Assembly (NCBI RefSeq): GCF_900174585.1
Contig: NZ_FWPT01000001.1
Location: forward strand, 186,001 to 250,000
DNA: 64,000 nt
Source of the DNA: Parendozoicomonas haliclonae
GTDB taxonomy: Bacteria; Pseudomonadota; Gammaproteobacteria; Pseudomonadales; Endozoicomonadaceae
Reading direction: 5' to 3'
The notes under the pieces were generated by a model that saw only the letters and a list, made by a program, of their open reading frames with translations, made no database searches and was not told where the DNA came from. The position numbers and the translations under genes were made by a program. Positions 43,402 through 53,822 of this stretch are shown here, in pieces. Numbering within the stretch: position 1 is the first letter of the stretch; each line of letters begins with the position of its first letter.

Positions 43402-43717
43402 CAGGAACAACAATCCATAAAAAGCGGAAGCAAATTATCACGCTGCCAATAGGCCAACAATGACGGGTAGCAACACTCTTTTGGTTAGTTTGTATCGTGT
43501 AAATACGTATAAGTTGGGATCAGGTAGCGTGTAATTGAGTCGAAGAAGCCTTCGTTCCTCCGATGAAAATCTGCTCTCATCGAGGGGGATTATAATCGGT
43601 GGTGAAGCTTAGATTGTTAGACGATTGTTGTAGTGGTTAATGCGTAGTTGTCGTCTGGATTCTCTGCTGCGCTATGGTACTCTGCATTTTGAGAAAGGAT
43701 AACCATGGAATGGATGT
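43402..43717. other. Non-coding leader of the toxin gene
   Basis: About 315 bases between the tRNA remnant and the AHH toxin. The sequence is AT-richer than the flanks. GAGAAAGGA at about 43691 is followed by several closely spaced ATGs (43705, 43710, 43714, 43718); the one at 43705 opens an 18-codon frame that ends just before the toxin's second in-frame ATG at 43763. I see no integrase fragment. Confidence 0.4.
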
Positions 43718-44500
43718 ATGGAATACAACCACGGTGTGTGTATAACAACACCTCGTCATGAAATGACTCCGCTTGAACGCATGATGGAGGATTTTGAGAA
43801 AAAGTGTAAAAAATATCACTCTGATAGAGATGCTCTCGACGCAGCCAAAAAAGCAGCTAAACGTGGAGATGGTGTTAAGCCTTCAAAAGCAATTGAAAAG
43901 AACCTCTCAAATAAATCCCGTGAGCTAAATCGTTTACTTAAACAATTAGCGGCAGAGCGTTTGCTAACCCTGACTCAAGTGAGTGTACAGGATGATCTTG
44001 CAAAGTATCGTGAAGCACTAAAACCTTCAGAAAATTCAACACGAAAAGATCGCTCTATTTTTCGACAGGCAATGGGTATTGAAGCTCATCATCCCACCAA
44101 AGTTCTTGCAAAGTTTATGGAAAAGGATGGGCGACATGCACCACAACCAAAGTCAAGATTCACCGCCCATCATATTGTGCAAGGTAAAGGTAGAACCCGG
44201 TTTGCAGCAGAAGCCAGAATTGATTTGCACTTTCATGGGATAAGGATAAATGATCCGGATAATGGGGTTTGGATGCCCAGAGAAGTGGCTGATAAAGGTC
44301 ACCCTGTTATGAAGCATGCTAGTGCTCATACGGAGATTCATACCTATAACTATGAACACTGGGTGTATGATCGAACCAGAAATATCGATAATGAAAAAGC
44401 TTTTAGAGATAAGCTTTTGGCTATACGAGCGTTGTTACGAGATGGGCAGCAGCCTGATTATGTGACTCAACCGCCACGGGAGGAGGTCTTTAAGCCGTGA
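43718..44500 (+). CDS. AHH-type nuclease toxin
   Basis: A 260-residue protein. Residues 17-110 are a charged coiled coil. Residues 140-235 form an AHH domain of the HNH/endonuclease VII superfamily: TAHHIVQGKG (AHH at 150-152), INDPDNGVWMP (177-187) and HASAHTEIHTYNY (200-212) hold the catalytic and metal-binding His and Asn. Such domains are usually C-terminal toxin tips of large secreted polymorphic toxins; here there is no secretion or repeat domain. It overlaps the next gene by 4 bases, the typical toxin-immunity arrangement. The start could also be the ATG at 43763. Confidence 0.85.
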   Translation: MEYNHGVCITTPRHEMTPLERMMEDFEKKCKKYHSDRDALDAAKKAAKRGDGVKPSKAIEKNLSNKSRELNRLLKQLAAERLLTLTQVSVQDDLAKYREALKPSENSTRKDRSIFRQAMGIEAHHPTKVLAKFMEKDGRHAPQPKSRFTAHHIVQGKGRTRFAAEARIDLHFHGIRINDPDNGVWMPREVADKGHPVMKHASAHTEIHTYNYEHWVYDRTRNIDNEKAFRDKLLAIRALLRDGQQPDYVTQPPREEVFKP

Positions 44501-45066
44501 CACTATATAAAGTTCATGAGGATGCAGGCGGCTACCAAAGCTTGACTCTGGATATAGATGATTTCTTGGATCTTTTAGATCCACACATTGGTGAAGCGGC
44601 GGCAATGCAGCTTGGAAAAAAGAATATATCAATCAGGGCTTTTTGGAAGCCTCTAGAGCTTGGTTATTATCGCAATGAGGGGGCGGTCAGCCTGGCTGAC
44701 ATAAGCATTTGGAGATCGGGTGGATTGCTACTGAATCAAAAAGCCTTCAATGCTTTGAAAGAGGTACTGACGCCCTTTGGTGAAATTCTGCCCTGTGAAC
44801 TTCATGGCAATCCAGCCTTTTTCTTCAATTGTTTGAATCTTAAACCTACTAATGCTGCACAGATACGATATCGGATGCATCAAGATATATATGCGGAAGT
44901 GGAGTCGATCACTTTTTTAGAAAATGAGCGGGATGATGTTTTCAAGCATGAGAATAAAGTCAGCTTTACGTTTTATTGTTCTCAGAAGTTAGTGGAAGCT
45001 TATAAGCAGGCTGATTTAAGAGGGTTGGCCTTTACCGAGAATCTTATCGCAAATGTTCCGATCTGA
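44497..45066 (+). CDS. Probable immunity protein, Imm11-like (DUF1629)
   Basis: A 189-residue acidic protein whose GTG start lies inside the toxin stop (GTGA), with GGAGGAGG upstream. The central SIWRSGGLLLNQKAF and FGEILPCELHG segments and the C-terminal KQADLRGLAFTENL fit the Imm11/DUF1629 pattern (ligand strands followed by a closing GLxF motif). It would bind and neutralise the AHH nuclease made by the upstream gene. The family assignment is from pattern memory, but the coupling itself is strong support. Confidence 0.75.
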   Translation: MTLYKVHEDAGGYQSLTLDIDDFLDLLDPHIGEAAAMQLGKKNISIRAFWKPLELGYYRNEGAVSLADISIWRSGGLLLNQKAFNALKEVLTPFGEILPCELHGNPAFFFNCLNLKPTNAAQIRYRMHQDIYAEVESITFLENERDDVFKHENKVSFTFYCSQKLVEAYKQADLRGLAFTENLIANVPI

Positions 45067-45292
45067 ACTGAGTGCGCTGCAAGCGTAGGTATACATGCCT
45101 TCAAAAAGGGTTGGTAAACATTTTCAAGGCCGATCAGTATTTATGTTAGTTGATCGTCATGGACTTATTTATACTGTTCATAAGCACTTGGAAATGAACC
45201 AATAATGTTATAGGTGTACCGGATTTAATTTTAATTGGGTTTGTCTTGTGTGCTCGTAAAGCGTTGCTTTTTCGGTAGTAGACCTTTCGATA

Positions 45293-46130
45293 CTATGCCG
45301 GAAAGAGCTTTTCTTGCTTCTCAGGGCTAATACGAGGATGGTCAGGTACTTCGATAGAGTATTCGGTTGTGGATTGTTTTGCATGGTACAGCGCTAGGTC
45401 ATTTTCTATTTCTGGTTTTATTGTAGACACAATGTCAGCGAGTACTTGTCGATTATCGTCACTCATCTTAGCTCCAGCTATCACTCCAGATAGCACTTCA
45501 TCTCTAGCGTACTTATATACTCCATCACCCCCGGATGTTTTCACGACACGGTGTTCTTTTTCGTAGCTCCATATGTCACTTTTGGTAAGTAGAAGTGTGG
45601 TGATTGCGTCCAAGTTGTCATCAGGCCAATATTTGAAGGATGGCCTTTGGTCTGAGTAGGTTACCGGAAGTGACACTAAAAGGCGGTCAATTCGATGTGC
45701 GTAATGTCTGAACCACCGTGTCGGGATTCTAAATTCGACCACAAAACCTTGATGGTAATGTGCGTAGTGTGACCACATTAAAATATTTAAGGGGTCTTCA
45801 CTCAGACTGAACACACCAACATTGCTAAGGACACTTTGAGGAAATTGGGGCGATTCCATTTGTGCCTTTAATTGGGCTATGGCTTGTCGCCTTTTTTGAA
45901 TCCGTTGAGCTGGTTTGATCCCTAAAGCTTTTTGATGGTGATGTAAGAACTCTAACCGCCCTTTAGGAGGCTTATCGAAAACAGATGAGTCAGTGGGGGA
46001 GGCAGTCAAAAGGGTCATTGAAATTTAGAGGAGAGGTGAATTTAACTGTTCCCTCTGTTAACACGCATAACGAACCCTCATTGAATGGAAGGTACTTATA
46101 CAGGTAAATGACATCTTCTTCTTTGAACAT
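45293..46130 (-). pseudogene. DUF2971 protein, interrupted by a frameshift
   Basis: The body (45293-46018) is a 241-codon frame with DUF2971 features: VGVFSLSEDPLNILMWSHYA and HQGFVVEFRIP. The family's N-terminal part is encoded just upstream in another frame: from an ATG at 46130, LYKYLPFNEGSL and FTSPLNFNDPFDCLP are read before a stop. Joining the two needs one extra base (or loss of two) at the G5 run at 45995-45999, giving about 279 residues. Family members often lie near defence genes, but function is not established. The break may be a real mutation, slippage-based switching, or a sequencing error. Confidence 0.8.
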
Positions 46131-46409
46131 TGGCTTTACCTTTGACTGATACCTAAATGATATCGCAATGTTCTTTGAGCTTTAAACTATAAGACAGTAC
46201 CCAGACGGGACTTGAATCCTGATCCTCTCTTGATAATGTTCAGGCCGAAAACATCGGTACAAGAACGTTTTGGCTTTCGGCAGCTAAATCAAAAGACCGA
46301 GCATGAGCAGGTAAACTCATTTTCCACACGCAAAGGTCGTCGTTAGGTGAGAGACGTGAGTGGACAAAAGCCTACGAAAAAGGTCTCAGACTGAAAACGC
46401 GGAACATAC
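46131..46409. other. Island spacer between DUF2971 gene and tRNA terminator
   Basis: About 280 bases without a recognisable gene. It contains the promoter side of the DUF2971 gene. A stretch at about 46203-46222 vaguely resembles a TpsiC arm, but no acceptor stem pairs with it, so I do not call a tRNA fragment. Confidence 0.35.
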
Positions 46410-46410
46410 A

Positions 46411-46440
46411 AAAAAGCCCCAACCGAAGTTGAGGCTTTTT
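46411..46440 (-). terminator. Terminator of tRNA-Leu
   Basis: AAAAAGCCCCAAC (46411-46423) and GTTGAGGCTTTTT (46428-46440) form a 13-bp stem (one G-T) around CGAA, 10 bases beyond the tRNA 3' end, with a T-run on the minus strand. Confidence 0.85.
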
Positions 46441-46450
46441 CATCGAATCT

Positions 46451-46537
46451 TGGTACCAGTGGTCGGACTCGAACCGACACGCCCGCAAAGGCAACGGATT
46501 TTGAATCCGTCATGTCTACCAATTCCATCACACTGGC
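46451..46537 (-). tRNA. tRNA-Leu (anticodon CAA)
   Basis: An 87-base type II tRNA with encoded CCA. The acceptor arm GCCAGTG pairs with CACTGGT, the D-arm holds ATTGGTAGA, the anticodon stem ACGGA/TCCGT encloses the loop TTCAAAA (anticodon CAA, reading UUG), a long variable arm follows, then the T-arm with GGTTCGAGTCC. A promoter lies 30 bases upstream and a terminator just downstream. Its 3' half is duplicated in degenerate form at 43352-43401. Confidence 0.95.
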
Positions 46538-46566
46538 ATTGGCTTGCATAGCGACAAGCGAGGCGC

Positions 46567-46594
46567 AGTATAACATTTGCGAATAAGCATGCAA
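46567..46594 (-). promoter_or_regulatory. Promoter of tRNA-Leu
   Basis: On the minus strand TTGCAT (46589-46594) and TATACT (46567-46572) are separated by 16 bases and followed by a GC-rich discriminator (GCGCCTCGC), the style of stable-RNA promoters under stringent control. Confidence 0.7.
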
Positions 46595-46652
46595 GATACT
46601 TTGTATATTGCCGATATACCCAGCAATCGTCTTGAATATCAAGGAGTTGGCT

Positions 46653-47921
46653 GTGGGACCCACTGGGAACAAGCCGTCCGGGCCTCAACGGGGGAACTCC
46701 GTTCCCGATTTGCGCCAGCCTGATCAGGAAACACCCAAGAAGGGAGAGGCGCCCTTCAGCAGTAAAAGGCCGGTAAGAAGCCTGAGTCTGGGCGAGCAGG
46801 AGTTATTGAAAAGTACCCGGGTTCCTTCAAGTGAATTCAAGCCAAGCCAGCCCACGCCCTCGCTGCCAAGTCGGCAGGTGTCCAATGTCAGCACGACCAG
46901 CGGCTCCAGTAATGCCTCCTATACGACAGCACCGGATAATCTGAATCAGGAACCTCTGCCTTATTACGACCCTTCCCAGAAAATTAAGGGGGATCTTAAC
47001 CCTGAAAAGCTGGTCAGCGTAAATGGCGAAGAGATGAGTGTAGTGGACCGGCGTGACCAGCTAATGGGTGATCGTCAGGCCATTCTTGAAGAGCAAAGAG
47101 ACTGTCTTGCCAAACTGCATATGCGCGAACAGGAAGCGGTTTTTCTGAAGGCACTCTCTGACCCGGTATTTGCTGCAGAGCAGGGGATCAAGGTGGTTCT
47201 GGAAGTAAGTGGTCATGCCATCCAGCTGGTACCGCCGGCGGAGAATGAAAAGTTTACCCCTGAACAGCGAGAGAGTTATCTGCGCTTTGTGCAGTCTTCC
47301 GCAATTGGTATGTTTGAGAGCATGCCCACTATTGATGAGCTACGCAGCGAAAAAAGTGCCAATAAGAAGGCCTTGAAGAAGGTTCAGAAAGAGCTGAAAA
47401 AGTACAAGGTTGAAATTAATTCTGATGTTCAGGATAAGTGGCTGCGCAATACCCGCATTATTCTTGATATGAATAATGGCTCCGGAACAGTGTCCGGAGA
47501 ACCCAAATACGAACTCTATATTCCGGATGAAAGCCTGCGCCACCTGCCGAGGGCCCGGGTTGATACCGATGGTTATTATCTGTCCGCTAATCCGAGGGAT
47601 ATGAGTGAGTCCGGCATGGTGAACGATGAAGACCTGCCATTGCCGTATGACGATGATGGCCCGGAAACCGGTTCGACCAGCTCTGGTTATCAGGGCAGCC
47701 TGGGAGGAAGCTCACGAATGAGTGGAGTCTCCAGTGTGAGTGGGGTTGGAATTGGCGATGAGGACGATGAAGAAGACGAAGGTGAGCCGGTCAAACCTGC
47801 TCCCATGATGCCTCCACCTCCGACCAGTGGAATGCCTCCTGAAGCACCGCCACCACCTCCGCCGGGTTGGAAGAAAGGTGATCCGCTTCCGCCCGGATTT
47901 GGTCCCGAAAAGGAAGAGTAA
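46653..47921 (+). CDS. Hypothetical protein with polyproline C-terminus, 422 aa
   Basis: No family recognised. Residues 1-120 are low-complexity (Pro/Ser/Thr/Gln). A folded or helical part spans about 130-300 with a Lys/Glu coiled coil (about 232-262). A Ser/Gly-rich linker and an acidic block (GDEDDEEDEGE) follow, then a tail with runs PPPP and PPPPPP and GWKKGDPLPPGF, like profilin- or SH3/WW-binding regions of actin regulators. I chose the GTG at 46653 because AAGGAG is ideally spaced; a TTG at 46608 is possible. It separates tRNA-Leu from queA and may be a host-directed effector, as inference. Confidence 0.68.
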   Translation: MGPTGNKPSGPQRGNSVPDLRQPDQETPKKGEAPFSSKRPVRSLSLGEQELLKSTRVPSSEFKPSQPTPSLPSRQVSNVSTTSGSSNASYTTAPDNLNQEPLPYYDPSQKIKGDLNPEKLVSVNGEEMSVVDRRDQLMGDRQAILEEQRDCLAKLHMREQEAVFLKALSDPVFAAEQGIKVVLEVSGHAIQLVPPAENEKFTPEQRESYLRFVQSSAIGMFESMPTIDELRSEKSANKKALKKVQKELKKYKVEINSDVQDKWLRNTRIILDMNNGSGTVSGEPKYELYIPDESLRHLPRARVDTDGYYLSANPRDMSESGMVNDEDLPLPYDDDGPETGSTSSGYQGSLGGSSRMSGVSSVSGVGIGDEDDEEDEGEPVKPAPMMPPPPTSGMPPEAPPPPPPGWKKGDPLPPGFGPEKEE

Positions 47922-48020
47922 ACCTGATTTTTCCGCGATAAATGATGACCTGATACCTGACTTTTTGCGCCAGTTTCGTTATTCTCCCGCTCTTTTTTGT
48001 GCGGTGAGGTTTTACGGCCA

Positions 48021-50268
<2,248 letters not shown>

Positions 50269-50478
50269 GGCGCAGTTTTGTGGCCTGATAAACTGTTCAA
50301 GTGAAAAGAATCAGGCCACAGACTTGAAAAAGGATACTGCCGACACAAGACATAAGGGATATGCCCGAACAGGTTGTACCCGGGTTTTGTGAAGGTTCGG
50401 TTAATTAAAGCACTGTTCTTCGGAAGTGGTGTTTTAAAGCGACATTAATCTGGAACATCCATCTGATAATTAGGGAGT

Positions 50479-50817
50479 ATGGAAATGAGCTTGATCTCTC
50501 TGGCTCACGCCTCCGGTGAAGCGGCAGCTGCAGGCCCAAGCATGGTTGGCCAGCTGGTCATGCTGGGTGGTTTTGTCCTGATCTTCTGGCTGCTGATCTG
50601 GCGTCCGCAGAGCAAGCGCGCCAAGGATCACAAGAAGCTGCTGGAAGGCATCGGCAAAGGCGACGAGGTAGTAACCACCGGCGGTATCGTGGGCAAGGTT
50701 GTTAGCGTAGCTGACGATTTTGTTACCCTGCAGGTTGGTACCAATGTTGAGCTGAAGTTCCAGAAAGGCTCTGTGGCCGCCACTCTGCCGAAGGGCACGA
50801 TGAAGGCGATTAACTGA
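50479..50817 (+). CDS. yajC: Preprotein translocase subunit YajC
   Basis: A small single-TM accessory of the SecDF complex, 112 residues. One TM segment lies at about 25-44 (LVMLGGFVLIFWLLIW), then RPQSKRAKDHKKLL and GDEVVTTGGIVGKV, the family hallmarks. AGGGAG is just upstream of the ATG; an ATG two codons later is an alternative. A terminator-like hairpin lies before secD, so part of the transcription may stop here, giving more YajC than SecD. Confidence 0.95.
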   Translation: MEMSLISLAHASGEAAAAGPSMVGQLVMLGGFVLIFWLLIWRPQSKRAKDHKKLLEGIGKGDEVVTTGGIVGKVVSVADDFVTLQVGTNVELKFQKGSVAATLPKGTMKAIN

Positions 50818-50828
50818 ACGGGATTGCG

Positions 50829-50860
50829 AATGGCCTGTCTTACGACAGGCCATTTTGCTT
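50829..50860 (+). terminator. Hairpin between yajC and secD
   Basis: Perfect 11-bp stem, AATGGCCTGTC (50829-50839) with GACAGGCCATT (50844-50854), followed by TTGCTT, 12 bases after the yajC stop inside the yajC-secD-secF run. It is probably a partial terminator. Confidence 0.65.
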
Positions 50861-50884
50861 AATAAAAAGGAACCCGAGGGTCTT

Positions 50885-52756
50885 ATGAACCGATACCCTT
50901 TGTGGAAATACCTCGCAATATTTCTGTGTGTGGCTTTAGGTGTTTTCTACGCCCTGCCTAACCTGTATCCGGATGATCCGGCTATTCAGGTATCCAGTGT
51001 CAGCTCCTCTGTCGAAATGAACGACGGTCATCTGAAGCAGGCGGTTGCCGCTTTGGAAGAGTCCGGCGTCTCTATCAAGGATGCTGAGATCAGTGAGCGC
51101 GGCAATGTGCTGATTCGTCTGAACAGCAACGAAGATCAGCTGCCAGGCAAGGCTGCCATCAGCAAGAAGCTGGGGCATGACTATGTTGTTGCTCTCAACC
51201 TCGCGCCTACTACGCCGGACTGGCTGAGTAGTATGGGTGCCTCACCAATGAAGCTGGGCCTTGATCTGTCCGGTGGTGTGCACTTCCTGCTGCAGGTTGA
51301 TTCCATGAAAGCTGTTGAAACCCGCATGGATATCTATGCAGGTGAAATGAGAACAGCTCTGCGGAAAGAGCGTCTGCGCTATCGCACCGTACCTAATCCA
51401 AGCCCAACGTCCCGTGAGCTGGCGTTCTCCGATGCGGAAGCCCAGAGCAAGGCGCGGTCCGTTCTGGCCAAAGAATTCCCTGATCTGACGGTTGATACCC
51501 GTGAGAGCAATGGTCGCTTCCTGGTGACTGTTCGCATGACTGAACAGCAGGTACGTGATCTTGAAGACTATGCCATCAAGCAGAACCTGACGACCGTCCG
51601 TAACCGTGTGAACGAACTGGGTGTGGCTGAGCCGCTGGTACAGCGTCAGGGCCGTAACCATATCGTTGTGGAGCTGCCGGGCGTACAGGACACTGCCGAA
51701 GCGAAACGTATTCTGGGTAAGACTGCCAACCTCGAGTTCCGTCTGGCCGCTGGCTACGATGCTGCTCCTGGCACCTACGAAACCTTTGAGTTCCGTTCTC
51801 AGGAAGGCCGTACTGCCAACCTTGAGCGTGACATCATTCTGACTGGTGATCAGGTTGCCAACGCCCGTTCCAACGTAGATGCACAGACCGGCAGCCCGGA
51901 AGTAAACATTACTCTGGACAGCCGTGGCGGCGAACTGATGACCCGCGCAACCCGAACCAATGTAGGTCGTGGTATGTCTGTACTGTTCATTGAACAGCGT
52001 TTCATCGGCAACCGCACGGAAACCAAGATGGTGGACGGCGAGCTGGTAGAAACTCTGGTGCCAATGTACCGGGAAGACAAGCGCATTATCAGTCTGGCTA
52101 CTATTCAGGCAGTTCTGGGCAGCAGCTTCCGTATTACCGGACTGGATTCCCGTGCCGAGTCTTCTGAATTGGCCCTGTTGCTGCGTGCCGGTTCCCTGGC
52201 TGCACCAATGCACTTCGTGGAAGAGCGGACTGTAGGTCCTAGCCTGGGTAAAGAGAATATCCGTATGGGTGTTCAGTCCACTCTGATTGGTCTGGCAGCC
52301 ATTATGTTGTTCATGGTGGTGGTATACCGGGTGTTTGGTCTGCTGGCCAATATCTCTCTGATACTGAACCTGACCCTGCTGATGAGCATTATGTCCATGC
52401 TGGGGGCGACGCTGACCATGCCGGGTATTGCCGGTATCGTTCTGACCCTGGGTATGGCGGTAGATGCCAACGTGCTGATCTTCTCCCGAATCCGGGAAGA
52501 GATTAAGAACGGCATGTCGCCACAGCGCGCCATCAGTGAAGGTTTTGACCGTGCCTTTGTCTCCATCTTCGACGGTAACATCACCACTCTGATTGTGGGT
52601 GTGGTTCTGTACGCGATTGGGACTGGTCCGGTGAAAGGTTTCGCGGTGACTCTGTCGCTGGGTATCCTGACCTCTATGTTCTCGGCGATCCTGATTAACC
52701 GTGCGCTGGTGAATATGGTTTACGGTGGGCGTCAGCTGAAGAAGCTGTCTATCTGA
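50885..52756 (+). CDS. secD: Protein translocase subunit SecD
   Basis: A 623-residue inner-membrane protein that, with SecF, uses proton motive force to pull proteins through SecYEG. An N-terminal TM (about 7-25) precedes the large periplasmic P1 domain and the D1 motif KLGLDLSGGVHFLLQVD (about 118-134), followed by five C-terminal TM segments with VVYRVFGLLANI and GMAVDANVLIFSRIREE. I use the ATG at 50885; the frame opens at 50855 with a non-homologous lead. It precedes secF by 20 bases. Confidence 0.97.
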   Translation: MNRYPLWKYLAIFLCVALGVFYALPNLYPDDPAIQVSSVSSSVEMNDGHLKQAVAALEESGVSIKDAEISERGNVLIRLNSNEDQLPGKAAISKKLGHDYVVALNLAPTTPDWLSSMGASPMKLGLDLSGGVHFLLQVDSMKAVETRMDIYAGEMRTALRKERLRYRTVPNPSPTSRELAFSDAEAQSKARSVLAKEFPDLTVDTRESNGRFLVTVRMTEQQVRDLEDYAIKQNLTTVRNRVNELGVAEPLVQRQGRNHIVVELPGVQDTAEAKRILGKTANLEFRLAAGYDAAPGTYETFEFRSQEGRTANLERDIILTGDQVANARSNVDAQTGSPEVNITLDSRGGELMTRATRTNVGRGMSVLFIEQRFIGNRTETKMVDGELVETLVPMYREDKRIISLATIQAVLGSSFRITGLDSRAESSELALLLRAGSLAAPMHFVEERTVGPSLGKENIRMGVQSTLIGLAAIMLFMVVVYRVFGLLANISLILNLTLLMSIMSMLGATLTMPGIAGIVLTLGMAVDANVLIFSRIREEIKNGMSPQRAISEGFDRAFVSIFDGNITTLIVGVVLYAIGTGPVKGFAVTLSLGILTSMFSAILINRALVNMVYGGRQLKKLSI

Positions 52757-52776
52757 GTCTTTTGAGGAGAAGAATC

Positions 52777-53775
52777 ATGTCTAACGATGATTCCCGGCTT
52801 GAGGCTGACTCTCAGGAGACCAGCTCTCAAGAGAATGGATCAGGCAAAAAGATGTTCGGGCATACCCGAGTCATCAATTTCATGAAATACCGGACGCTGG
52901 CAACAGTGTTCTCGGTCGTCCTGTTGCTGGGTTCGATCGGCTCACTGTTCGTGAACGGTATTAATTTCGGTCTGGACTTTACCGGTGGTACGCTGGTTGA
53001 ACTCTCTTATGAAGAGGCCGCCAGTGTTCCAGAGATTCGCAACCAGCTGGAGCAGCTGGGGCATACGGATGCTGTTGCTCAGGAGTTTGGTTCTGCTTCT
53101 GATGTGCTGATCCGTATTCCGGGTGCTGAAGCTGATGTGAATCTGGGCAGCCGTGTGGCCAAGCAGCTGGATGACCTGTATGACGGTGATATCACTGTTA
53201 AGCGGGTTGAGTTTGTAGGCCCGCAGGTGGGCGAGCAGCTCCGTGACCAGGGTGGTCTGGGTATGATGCTGGCTCTGGCGCTGGTTATGCTCTACATCGC
53301 TTTCCGCTTCCAGTACAAGTTCTCTATCGGTGCTGTTGTGGCTCTGGCCCACGATGCGATCGTGGTTCTGGGCTTGTTCTCTCTGCTCGGACTGCAGTTT
53401 GATCTGACGGTTCTGGCGGCGATTCTGGCAGTTATTGGTTACTCCCTGAACGACACGATTATCGTGTACGACCGGGTGCGTGAGAATTTCCGTAAGGTAC
53501 GTCGTGGAACACCGGAAGATATTATTAATATCTCCCTGAGTCAGACCCTGGGTCGTACTTTGGCGACGTCCGGTACCACCATGATGGTTCTGTTCTCGCT
53601 GTTCTTCCTGGGTGGCGAAACCATTCACGGCTTCTCAACGGCGCTGTTGGTAGGTGTGGGTATCGGTACTTACTCGTCCATCTACATCGCATCCAACATG
53701 CTGTTGTACTTGAATGTGACCCGTGAAGATCTGATTCCTCCACCTAAAGAGGAAGATGCCGACGAAATGCCATAA
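52777..53775 (+). CDS. secF: Protein translocase subunit SecF
   Basis: The 332-residue partner of SecD. A charged, Ser/Gln-rich N-terminus of about 30 residues precedes TM1 (about 45-65), the D1 motif INFGLDFTGGTLVELSY, a small periplasmic domain, and five TM segments with SLNDTIIVYDRVREN. GAGGAG is well spaced to the ATG at 52777. It ends the queA-tgt-yajC-secD-secF run at a strong terminator. Confidence 0.97.
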   Translation: MSNDDSRLEADSQETSSQENGSGKKMFGHTRVINFMKYRTLATVFSVVLLLGSIGSLFVNGINFGLDFTGGTLVELSYEEAASVPEIRNQLEQLGHTDAVAQEFGSASDVLIRIPGAEADVNLGSRVAKQLDDLYDGDITVKRVEFVGPQVGEQLRDQGGLGMMLALALVMLYIAFRFQYKFSIGAVVALAHDAIVVLGLFSLLGLQFDLTVLAAILAVIGYSLNDTIIVYDRVRENFRKVRRGTPEDIINISLSQTLGRTLATSGTTMMVLFSLFFLGGETIHGFSTALLVGVGIGTYSSIYIASNMLLYLNVTREDLIPPPKEEDADEMP

Positions 53776-53792
53776 CGGTTGAGTCGAGCTTT

Positions 53793-53822
53793 GAAAAAGC
53801 CTGCCTTTGTGCAGGCTTTTTC
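53793..53822. terminator. Bidirectional terminator after secF
   Basis: GAAAAAGCCTGC (53793-53804) pairs perfectly with GCAGGCTTTTTC (53811-53822), loop CTTTGT. A T-run exists on both strands. It overlaps the stop of the convergent gene at 53821. Confidence 0.9.

Noticed and set aside
43705-43761. An 18-codon frame (starting at the ATG at 43705) before the toxin as a regulatory leader peptide
   Set aside because: Several overlapping ATGs make such a frame likely by chance, and there is no attenuator-like structure.
46200-46225. Stretch resembling a second tRNA T-arm in the island spacer
   Set aside because: The stem around TTCAAGT does not pair properly and no acceptor or anticodon arm can be built next to it.
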